A stretch of 64,000 bases of DNA. Origin: Acidobacteriota bacterium (GTDB lineage Bacteria; Acidobacteriota; Vicinamibacteria; Vicinamibacterales; Fen-181). Positions 26,264 through 34,307 of this stretch are shown piece after piece (within the stretch, counting starts at the first letter, position 1; each line of letters starts with the position of its first letter). The DNA lies in contig PMZR01000063.1 of assembly GCA_003170135.1 (NCBI GenBank), positions 1 through 64,000 on the forward strand, read 5' to 3'. The notes below the pieces were generated by a model. The model was not told the DNA's origin. It was given only the letters and a program-made list of their open reading frames with translations, and did not search any database. Both the position numbers and the translations under genes were made by a program.

Positions 26264-29035
26264 ATGCCTGCGAACCTGCCATTGGAGCTCCGTGAGGAAT
26301 TCCGGTCGCCCCATATGCGGGGCACGGCCATCGAGCTCCGCAACCGGCAGGGGACCGGGTGGACCCAGAAGGACCCGGCCGAACTGCTGCGGATCACCTA
26401 CCCTACGAGCGACGTCCGCCGTGCGCTGTACGGCGTTTCGACGGAAGCGCAGGGCCGGCCGCTCGTGTTTCTGGGCCAGCGGGGCCGAGGCAAATCGCAC
26501 ATCATGGCCCTGCTCCACCACGCGGTCGAATCGCCCGAGAAGGTCCAGTCGTGGGCCCAAGAATGGGCCAGCAAGGCTGGATTCGAGCCGCTTGCTAAGC
26601 TCGCGTTCACGAAGGGATTCGTGGCCATCACCGAGACGCTGTCGAACCAAGAGTACCGAACGCTGTGGGATTTGGTCTTCGATCGGCACCCACGGGGTAC
26701 CTACTATCGTGGGCGGCACGAGGCTGCGGGCACGCCTGTCCCGGCCAAATCGCTGATGCAGGATCTCTTCGCTGAACGGCCGACGGCCCTCATCCTGGAC
26801 GAGTTCCAAACCTGGTTTGACGGCCTTCACGACGACCCCGCCGACACTGGGCTCAAGCGTCGCCAGTGGGCCTTTAACTTTGTGCAGATTCTGTCGGAGC
26901 TCGCGAAGGAACGGCCGGACCTGCTTCTGCTGATCGTGTCGGTCCGGGACACGACGACGGAGGGCTACCGCCAGATCCATCGCATCGGTCCGGTCGTGAT
27001 TGACTTCAAAGGTGAAACAGCCAAGGAAGACCGCCGGAAACTGCTTTTGCACCGACTTTTTGAGAACCGGGCTCAGTTCTCCGCGCCGGTCGTCGAGCAG
27101 TTGGTCGCCCCGTACGCCCAGGAGCGCGTGCGCCTCCTCCACTCGGAGAAGTCTGACGCGGAGAAGGAGCGGGTTCGCAAGGAGGTCGTGGACAGTTGGC
27201 CCTTCGCGCCCGAACTACTCGGCCTCCTCGATGACCACATTCTGATGGCCGATTCGGCGCAGGACAAGCGCGACCTGATCCGAGTGCTCGCCGAACTGTT
27301 TCGCTCCCGCGGCGCCGAAGTTCCGCTGCTGACTCCGTCGGATTTCTTGGTCGACGACGATGAATGTGGCGTACTGACGCTGCTCGACTCGTTCGCCACC
27401 ACGGCTGACCAGGAGCATTTGCGGGAGAAGGCCATCCGCAATCTCGCCGCTCTTCAGTCCGCCGGCGTTCAGGCCGAGCACGCCCGCGAGGCCATCAGCG
27501 GCATTTGGGTCCGCTCGCTATCGGCTACCAACATCGTCGGCGGCACGCGCGAAGAGCTTCAGCTCGATTTGACTCGCGCCACAGCCATCAACGACAACCC
27601 CTTCACCGCCGAATTGACCACCATCGTGGAGAACAGCTTCAACATTCACGAGGTTGGCACGACGGACAAGCGATACTGCTTCAAACTGGAGGAGAATCCG
27701 CTCTCGAAGGTCAAGGCCACGGCGAAGAACGACAAGCTTTTCGATGCGGACGTCCAGACGCCGCCGGGATTGCTACCGGTGATGAAGGACCAGGCGTTCA
27801 TTCGCCTGGTTCTTGAGCACCAGCTCCGTTCGCCGGACGCGGCTAGCGAGCTGCCGTCGCGGGTGATCGTCCTCGACCTCAATTGGGAGAAGTCCCCTTG
27901 GGCGAACGTGCCGGCCCAGGACATGCCCGAGCGGTGGGACAAGCCGGTTCTGATCGTGCTGCCGGTCGCCCCCGTCGATGTCAACGCCGTGCTCGGGCGT
28001 TGGCTGGCTCAGTGCGTGACCGCCAGGCGGAACATGGTCCGGTTTCTGGTTCCGAAATCCGACACGCTGAACCTCTATGACGACCCGGCCCTCCGACAGG
28101 TCGCCCGCTGCGCCTACCTCGCGAAGGCATGGAAGGAGAAGGAGCCAGTCTACGCAGACATCCACCGTCGCTTCGATAGAGACCTGAGGCGCGAACTGTC
28201 CGGCCGATTCGACCGCTTCGCGCTCCTGCAGCGGTGGAACTACCAGCAGCCATCGACCTGTGCCTTCCATGTCGAGCCGTGTGTGACGGCACCGGACATG
28301 ATCGCCAGCGCGGTTGAGGACGGTGTTCGCGCCAACTTCTTCGCGCCGGAGGATTTCGAGTCGTTCGTCACAGCCGCCGCTCAGCGGGGCGACACGATGA
28401 AGCAGGTTCTGGGCCTCCTGCGGGAACCGCCGCCCAAGCCGGACCAGGATTGCATCCCATACCTTGGCGATTTGGCCCTCTATGAGCAGACGATTCGAGT
28501 GACGGCAAAAGACAAGATCGCCCTGCGCGTCGGCAACAGTTGGTATCGAGCCGACCCGAGCGAGCCGGAAGAACAGGCGTTCGCTCGGCTGAAGCGGGCT
28601 TGCTTCCGCACCGGTCGCGATCTTGACGAAGTGCAGTTGGGTCTTCCGAGCTTGGTGGGCGCCAGCGGGATCTCGATTCCTCCGGTCGTCCAGCCACCCG
28701 GCAACATCTTGTTCCCTCCTGTCGGGCCGACTGCCGTGGCCACATCACCGGGAGTGCAGCCGCCGGTTGTGGTTCCGCCCGTTGTCGTGCCGCCGCCACC
28801 AACGCTGGTGCCGGTTGTCCGCCAATCGAACGGCGCCAAGAATGGCATCAACCTGCTCGGTGACATCGAGCGGTGGGCCCTGCCCGACCAGGATCGCGTC
28901 AACGTCGCAACCCTGGTTTTCCACGGCCTGTCTGTCAAAGAACTGCGCGACCTGTGCACGAGGCTGCCACCCAAGCTGCTGGCTGAGCTGCAAATCGCGA
29001 CAGACCCCGAGCAGGAGAAGGGGCCAGGCAAGTGA
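26264..29035 (+). CDS. P-loop ATPase of BrxC/PglY/DUF499 type
   Basis: 923 residues, first gene of the cassette. Walker A is GQRGRGKS at 71-78 followed by HIMALLHHAVESPEKV, and Walker B is ALILDEFQTW at about 175-184. Both fit the large AAA ATPases called BrxC/PglY or DUF499 in BREX and related phage-defence loci. A Pro/Val-rich linker (about 800-850) separates a C-terminal helical tail. The protein is shorter than typical BrxC/PglY (about 1,200 residues). Its end overlaps the PglZ-like gene by four bases. It probably powers assembly or remodelling of the defence complex on DNA; that is inferred from the family. Confidence 0.72.
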   Translation: MPANLPLELREEFRSPHMRGTAIELRNRQGTGWTQKDPAELLRITYPTSDVRRALYGVSTEAQGRPLVFLGQRGRGKSHIMALLHHAVESPEKVQSWAQEWASKAGFEPLAKLAFTKGFVAITETLSNQEYRTLWDLVFDRHPRGTYYRGRHEAAGTPVPAKSLMQDLFAERPTALILDEFQTWFDGLHDDPADTGLKRRQWAFNFVQILSELAKERPDLLLLIVSVRDTTTEGYRQIHRIGPVVIDFKGETAKEDRRKLLLHRLFENRAQFSAPVVEQLVAPYAQERVRLLHSEKSDAEKERVRKEVVDSWPFAPELLGLLDDHILMADSAQDKRDLIRVLAELFRSRGAEVPLLTPSDFLVDDDECGVLTLLDSFATTADQEHLREKAIRNLAALQSAGVQAEHAREAISGIWVRSLSATNIVGGTREELQLDLTRATAINDNPFTAELTTIVENSFNIHEVGTTDKRYCFKLEENPLSKVKATAKNDKLFDADVQTPPGLLPVMKDQAFIRLVLEHQLRSPDAASELPSRVIVLDLNWEKSPWANVPAQDMPERWDKPVLIVLPVAPVDVNAVLGRWLAQCVTARRNMVRFLVPKSDTLNLYDDPALRQVARCAYLAKAWKEKEPVYADIHRRFDRDLRRELSGRFDRFALLQRWNYQQPSTCAFHVEPCVTAPDMIASAVEDGVRANFFAPEDFESFVTAAAQRGDTMKQVLGLLREPPPKPDQDCIPYLGDLALYEQTIRVTAKDKIALRVGNSWYRADPSEPEEQAFARLKRACFRTGRDLDEVQLGLPSLVGASGISIPPVVQPPGNILFPPVGPTAVATSPGVQPPVVVPPVVVPPPPTLVPVVRQSNGAKNGINLLGDIERWALPDQDRVNVATLVFHGLSVKELRDLCTRLPPKLLAELQIATDPEQEKGPGK

Positions 29036-30054
29036 CCGGCCCCACCAGCTGCGTGCCCGCCAGGGACTGGGAGTCCTTGCTTCTGTCAGAGCGTCCGGCG
29101 AAAGCCGTGTGGACCGACGTGTTCGCCCGATTGGGCGAACTCGCTCTTGCAGCCACATCGCCTGGCGCCCTTCACCGGGAGACGATCACGCCAGACCGGT
29201 TGCTGGCCGAGAGTGCGTGGGATCTCTGGCAGGCGTTTCCCGCCGAGGCGCCCACGGTGATTGACGGCCTGCGGGAATTCTGGACCGGCCCGGCCGCCAG
29301 CGCGGGCACTGCGGTGTTGATCCTCGACGCGCTCTCGCTTCGCGAGCTGCCGCTGATTGTCGCTGCTGCCGAAAGGCGGTCGATTCACCCGACGAAGATT
29401 GCCGTTCGCGGCAGCCAAGTGCCTACCGAGACGGAGCAGTTCGCCAGGGCGCTGGGGCTCCCACAGCGGTCGAAGCTGTTCAACAACCAGCCTCCGCAGT
29501 CGTTTGTATTCGGCGGGGCTGACGTGCACACCGACATTCTCGAGGATCCCTTCGAGGATTGCGTAGCCCGCATCCCAGGAAAGCCCCGCTTGTTTGTCTG
29601 GCACAAGTGGCCAGATGAGCCGCTGATTCACTCCAACGGAGAACGGACCGATGGCGATGTCGTCGTCGCCACGGAAGTGAAACGCACGGTCGGCTCGGAC
29701 GGCCTTTGGGCCTTCATCAACTGCCTGCGACAGGGCCGCCGGCTGCTCATCACCGGCGACCATGGCTACGCGACCGCCGCGGCCTTTTCCAGCGAGGTCA
29801 AGGAGGAGGACAGCGTTCGGCTCTTCGCCGGGACGTTCGGCGCGCAGCGGGCCATCCCTGAAGATCCGGCCCGGCCTTGGCCCAGGCGTCACATTCCACC
29901 GCCCGTGCTGCGATTCGTCGATACCAACAGGACTTGGTTGGTCGTGCTGGGCCAGCGAAAATGGAAGGTTCGAGGGGGATTCCCCACACTCTGCCATCGC
30001 GGCTTGTCGTTGCTCGAGGCAGCAGTGCCGATGATCGAATTCCCGCCCGCCTGA
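29032..30054 (+). CDS. pglZ: Short PglZ-domain protein
   Basis: 340 residues from GTG 29032, which overlaps the stop of the ATPase gene. Alkaline-phosphatase-superfamily PglZ motifs are visible: VLILDALSLREL at 95-106 (metal-binding Asp), LITGDHGYATAA at about 239-250 (Asp-His), and HRGLSLLEAAVPMIEF near the end, equivalent to the His-Gly-Gly-x-Ser end motif of PglZ. PglZ is the signature protein of BREX and Pgl systems. At 340 residues it is about half the usual PglZ size and consists of little more than the core domain. Confidence 0.78.
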   Translation: MTGPTSCVPARDWESLLLSERPAKAVWTDVFARLGELALAATSPGALHRETITPDRLLAESAWDLWQAFPAEAPTVIDGLREFWTGPAASAGTAVLILDALSLRELPLIVAAAERRSIHPTKIAVRGSQVPTETEQFARALGLPQRSKLFNNQPPQSFVFGGADVHTDILEDPFEDCVARIPGKPRLFVWHKWPDEPLIHSNGERTDGDVVVATEVKRTVGSDGLWAFINCLRQGRRLLITGDHGYATAAAFSSEVKEEDSVRLFAGTFGAQRAIPEDPARPWPRRHIPPPVLRFVDTNRTWLVVLGQRKWKVRGGFPTLCHRGLSLLEAAVPMIEFPPA

Positions 30055-30094
30055 GGAAACTGGCGCCCGCGGTCGTTCCAAAGTGGTGCGAACA

Positions 30095-33000
30095 ATGTCC
30101 GAGACCCAAGACGACCAGCCTGTTCCCGTTCCCCTGTTCGAGGGCCTGGAGCCGACTGAGGCGACGGGGCAGAAGGCTCCCAAGAAGCGGACGAACAGCG
30201 GTGCAGAGTCAGCGTCGGGTCACCTGCCCTCCAACTTGGGCGAGCCGCTAGCCGTCAAGGTGCCGGACTTTTCCAATCCGTCTCGGCCGAAGACATGCCT
30301 GGAGGTGGATTTCCCGCTTGTGCCTATCAACGCCCTTTCCGCCTTGGAGGGCAACGCCGGCAAGCCCATCTACCAGATGAGCAAGTGGTGGGCTCGTCGC
30401 CGCTCGTGCGTCTTTCGGGCGCTGCTGCTGGCCGCTGCGATGGAGGCCCCGGTCAAGCGTCGCCCCGACGGCCAGACGATGCTCTCACCCGAAGGCAAGC
30501 CAGTCGTGGATGAGGACGCCGCCGCCCAGGCGGTCTGGGACGCCTACTACGCCAATCACCAGGCTGCCGGCAATTTCAAGAACCTGAAGGTACTCGATCC
30601 CTTCATGGGCGGTGGCACGACACTGGTCGAAGGCTCCCGCCTCGGCTTTCAGGTCGCCGGCGTCGACTTGAACCCCGTCGCGTGGTTCATCGTCAAGAAT
30701 GAGCTGGCCAGTACCGATCCCACAGAGGCCAAGGCGTTCTTCGACCGGATCGAAGCCGAGGTCAAGCCGCAGATCCAGCCGTTCTACGTCACCGATGGCA
30801 TCGGCGGGCGCGAGGGCACATGGTCGAAGGTGTCCTGCACCTCGTCCGGTGACTTGGGAGACGGCTTGGCTGAGGCCCCGCGCGAGAAGATGCCCGTCGG
30901 GTTCGACCCCATCACGCTGCCGCCGGCCGACCGGAAGCCCTACCAATACGACGGGCCAGAGATCATCTACACGTTTTGGGCCAAGCATGGCCCATGCAGC
31001 AAACGCGGTTGCGGACATCGCACGCCGATCTTCCGTTCGCCGGTTGTCGCCACAAAGAGACTCGGTGTGAAGTACGTCGAATGCACCTGCAAGAAGTGCA
31101 AGTCCATCTTCCACGCCGAGTTGGGCGATGCCCGAATCGCCCCCGATGCTGAGCACGTCGTCCTGGAGAATGAGCACCCGTACACCGTCATCTCCCAGTG
31201 GTTCGCAAAGGGACTGCTGGAATACGGCCAAGGGCGGAAGGGCGACAAGATTCAGCGCGTGCGCGAGTTGTCAGCTCTGGTCGAGAATGAGCCTGGACTC
31301 AAGTGCCCCAACTGCGGCGAGTTTGCCGGCCAACGAGTGCGCGATGTGCTGGCGATGCACCGTCACGCCACACGTGCTGCTGACATCGACAAGAAGCACC
31401 TTGGCATTCAACCGTCGCGGAACAGCGTCAAGGCCATCTCCTGCACGCTGCTGATCGATCCCGAGTGGTTCAAGGGCTCGTCTGGCGCCGCCTCTGACGG
31501 CACGGAAATGGGTGGCTATGCTGGCGCTCCTGTCGACGCCACGGCGGCCTGGTATAGCGAGCGACTGAAGAGCCTTCGCCTGATCGAGGTCCGCGGTTCG
31601 GCCGGATCGGGGACGAGCCGGGCCGAGTCAGTCGGCGAGGAGGAAGCAGCCGAGATCACCCTTCCCCAGATTATTCGGCTGGCCGACGGACGCGAGATCA
31701 ACACGCTGGCGGAGACGATCGCCCGCAAGGCCAACGGCAAGGAGTGGGACTCGCACTTCATCTGCGCTGCATGTGGCACACCGCAAGATCTCCGACTGTC
31801 CGTTCAGGCTACGCGAAGAACTGCCCCCGTTGCGGCCTACGTGATTCAAGCGTACGACCAGGTGCGAGACGAGGAGGCCCGCCCTTACGGAGGCAGGTTC
31901 TTCAAGACACCGGGGAAGGCAGATATCGACCGGCTTGTCGACGCAGAAAGGGAGTGGACCTGCCGAAAGGACGCTGACCTCGATGGCTGCTGGCCGCGGG
32001 AAGAGCTACCCCGCGCTTACATGACCCACCAGGCGAACTTTGCGCTCCCGGAACAGGGGTACACGCACTGGTACAAGATGTTCAACCCGCGACAGCTCGT
32101 GGTGCATGCGAGTCTCCTGACGGCGATCACGAGTGGCGTCGCAACGGAACCCGTCAAACACCAGGCGCTCGGTGCGCTTCAGCAGTATCTGCGTATGCAG
32201 AACATGTTCGTGTTCTGGCATATCACATACGACAAGATCGCGCCGTCATTGTCCAACCCGAATTTTCATCCGAAGAACAATGTCGTCGAGAACAACGTGT
32301 TCGGCGCCATGGGATATGGGACGTGGCTCTCTTGCACTGCGACGGTGGTTGAAGCGCTGGAATGGTGCAAGGCTCCGAGGGAACCTGCCGTTGCACCTGA
32401 GGGCCTGCCGTCAAAGACCGTCAAGTACCAGATGACCGATTCCGTACTCGCCGCATTCGATGATGTCCGTTGCGGCTCATCGTCGGAGATGCCGTTTGTC
32501 GAACCGTTTGATCTGGTCATCACCGACCCACCTTTCGGTGACAACATCTACTATTCAGATTTGTCCAACTTCTTCTACGCTTGGCTTCGCCTGCCACTGC
32601 GGAAGACATACCCTGACCTCTTTGAGCCGACAAAGACACCAAATGCGCAGGAGGCGCTGAAGCCCCGCTGGCTGCCAGATGCCGAAGGAGATCAGTACTA
32701 CTACGACCGCCTGGCCCCGTGCTGGGCCGAGGCCTGCCGCTTGATGAAGGACGGCGGGCTGCTCGCGTTCACATTCCACCACAGCGATCCGACGCAATGG
32801 GAAATCGTCTTGCGGAGTCTGTTCGATGCTGGCTTCTATCTGGAAGCTGCCTACCCGATTGCCAGCGACGAGATGAAGGGAGAGGGCGGGCAGTTCGGAG
32901 CCAAAGGAACCGAATACGACATCATTCACGTTTGCCGCAAGCGGTTGGAAGAGCCGAAGGCGGTGTCCTGGCCGAAAATGCGACAGTGGGTGAAGAGCGA

Positions 33001-33766
33001 GTTCCTAAGACTGCGCCCGCTATTGGAGGCATACCGGGTGCGGGGCCTCGCTGATGCAGACGTGCACTTGATCCTCATGGGGAAGGCCCTGGAGTTCTAC
33101 AGCCGCCACTACGGCAGGGTGCTGGTCTCCGCACCGGGCGGCGAAGAGAGGGTCCTCTCAATCCGAGACGCTCTGTCAGGGATCAACCAGATCCTCGACG
33201 AAGCCGGCAGTCAGCCTGGCGATCGCCCGCCGAGCATCGTCCAGCCGGTGGTCTACCAGTATCTGCGTCTGTTCGGCGCGAAGGTGTCGTACAGCCGGGA
33301 CGAGGTGTCGAAACTGCTCCGCGGAACCGCGATCCAGCCGCGGCAGTTCGAGCAGGTCGGAAGCACGCCGTGGATCGTCGAAGAGGACAAGGTCGTCACC
33401 CGGGTGCCGATCTACAACCGGTTCCGGGAGATGCGCCAGCGGCCCCGACGCGAGCTCAAGACCGAGCTCGACCAGGCCCACTTTCTGATAGGGGCAGCGA
33501 TGCCACCGAGACAGGGCGACATTGGGGTGAACATCGAGAAGGAACTGGAACGAGAGACGTTCTTGCTGCGGCCGGGCGTGGAGGCACTTCTCGATTGGTA
33601 CAGCCAGACACCTGGCGGTGCAGACGAGCCAAGCGTGCCGCAGATGGCGGTCTTGGCGCTGACACTACTGCGCGCGGCCTTCGAGGCCAAGCGAGCGCGG
33701 ATTCGTCTGGAGCAGCCGCTGCTGTGGGACGAGTGGGAGTCCTCGACGATGGTTGCGGCGTCGTGA
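30095..33766 (+). CDS. DUF1156-type adenine-specific DNA methyltransferase (PglXI-like)
   Basis: 1,223 residues from ATG 30095; GTG 30083 is also possible and no strong ribosome-binding site decides. A DUF1156-like N-terminus (CLEVDFPLVPINAL then YQMSKWWARRRSCVFRALLL, about 68-115) precedes the SAM-binding motif LDPFMGGGTTLVEG and VAGVDLNPVAW. The catalytic motif TDPPFGDNIYYSD lies at about 810. Between them are several Cys pairs that can form Zn ribbons (CSKRGCG, CTCKKC, CPNCGEF, CAACGTP). This matches COG1743, the PglXI methylase of BREX type 3, which would mark host DNA as self. Confidence 0.8.
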   Translation: MSETQDDQPVPVPLFEGLEPTEATGQKAPKKRTNSGAESASGHLPSNLGEPLAVKVPDFSNPSRPKTCLEVDFPLVPINALSALEGNAGKPIYQMSKWWARRRSCVFRALLLAAAMEAPVKRRPDGQTMLSPEGKPVVDEDAAAQAVWDAYYANHQAAGNFKNLKVLDPFMGGGTTLVEGSRLGFQVAGVDLNPVAWFIVKNELASTDPTEAKAFFDRIEAEVKPQIQPFYVTDGIGGREGTWSKVSCTSSGDLGDGLAEAPREKMPVGFDPITLPPADRKPYQYDGPEIIYTFWAKHGPCSKRGCGHRTPIFRSPVVATKRLGVKYVECTCKKCKSIFHAELGDARIAPDAEHVVLENEHPYTVISQWFAKGLLEYGQGRKGDKIQRVRELSALVENEPGLKCPNCGEFAGQRVRDVLAMHRHATRAADIDKKHLGIQPSRNSVKAISCTLLIDPEWFKGSSGAASDGTEMGGYAGAPVDATAAWYSERLKSLRLIEVRGSAGSGTSRAESVGEEEAAEITLPQIIRLADGREINTLAETIARKANGKEWDSHFICAACGTPQDLRLSVQATRRTAPVAAYVIQAYDQVRDEEARPYGGRFFKTPGKADIDRLVDAEREWTCRKDADLDGCWPREELPRAYMTHQANFALPEQGYTHWYKMFNPRQLVVHASLLTAITSGVATEPVKHQALGALQQYLRMQNMFVFWHITYDKIAPSLSNPNFHPKNNVVENNVFGAMGYGTWLSCTATVVEALEWCKAPREPAVAPEGLPSKTVKYQMTDSVLAAFDDVRCGSSSEMPFVEPFDLVITDPPFGDNIYYSDLSNFFYAWLRLPLRKTYPDLFEPTKTPNAQEALKPRWLPDAEGDQYYYDRLAPCWAEACRLMKDGGLLAFTFHHSDPTQWEIVLRSLFDAGFYLEAAYPIASDEMKGEGGQFGAKGTEYDIIHVCRKRLEEPKAVSWPKMRQWVKSEFLRLRPLLEAYRVRGLADADVHLILMGKALEFYSRHYGRVLVSAPGGEERVLSIRDALSGINQILDEAGSQPGDRPPSIVQPVVYQYLRLFGAKVSYSRDEVSKLLRGTAIQPRQFEQVGSTPWIVEEDKVVTRVPIYNRFREMRQRPRRELKTELDQAHFLIGAAMPPRQGDIGVNIEKELERETFLLRPGVEALLDWYSQTPGGADEPSVPQMAVLALTLLRAAFEAKRARIRLEQPLLWDEWESSTMVAAS

Positions 33767-33794
33767 TTGCGTAAGCTAGCCGGGGAGGCGCGCG

Positions 33795-34307
33795 ATGAGG
33801 GAAATGACCGCCAGCACCTGGAGACGGACGGGCAGCAGCATCGTCTGGCACCCGGACCTGTTGGCTGATCTGGTCGGAGACATCGAGCCAACGCCGCTTC
33901 GCGTGGTCCTGGGTTGGCTGAAGACCGACTTCCCGGAGAACCCGCCGGCCAATAAGCGGACCGTCCTCGTCGGCGGGCTCCAGACTGCGGTCGAGACGAT
34001 GATGCAGACGATGCCGACCGAGGTCGTGTGCGATTGGCTGCGGGCCAATGTCCTTGCAACCGTGCGGGCTTGGAAGTCGCATTGGCCGGACGTGGGTCTG
34101 GTGTTCGTCATGGATGGACCGGCATCGTTGCTCGAGTTCAATGAGGGCGACGAGATCGTGTACTTCGGTCGAGGGCGGGACCGCGGCAAAAAGGTCAAGC
34201 TGTCGTTGGCGATCTGGAACGGGGCCGCCTCCGGGGCCGGGGCGTATCAGCTACTGGTCGAAAAGAGCCGAGACGTCGGGGGCTATTTCGTCAGGTGGCT
34301 CTCCTGA
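33795..34307 (+). CDS. Unknown protein encoded inside the BREX-like cassette
   Basis: 170 residues, ATG 33795 with GGGGAGG six bases upstream. It is alpha/beta in appearance, with LRVVLGWLKTDFPENPP, VGLVFVMDGPASLLEF and VKLSLAIWNGAASGAG. No nuclease, HTH or membrane motif is seen. It does not resemble the BrxF, BrxA or BrxB sequences I can recall. The stop codon is immediately followed by the helicase ATG, so it belongs to the cassette. Function unknown. Confidence 0.7.
   Translation: MREMTASTWRRTGSSIVWHPDLLADLVGDIEPTPLRVVLGWLKTDFPENPPANKRTVLVGGLQTAVETMMQTMPTEVVCDWLRANVLATVRAWKSHWPDVGLVFVMDGPASLLEFNEGDEIVYFGRGRDRGKKVKLSLAIWNGAASGAGAYQLLVEKSRDVGGYFVRWLS

Noticed and set aside
28680-28850. Proline/valine repeat-like DNA in the ATPase gene as a satellite or CRISPR-like repeat
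   Set aside because: It is a low-complexity linker within an intact reading frame, without regular spacing.
33795-34307. Naming the small cassette protein DUF3780
   Set aside because: DUF3780 proteins are known next to DUF499 and DUF1156 genes, but the residues seen here do not match the pattern I recall for that family.
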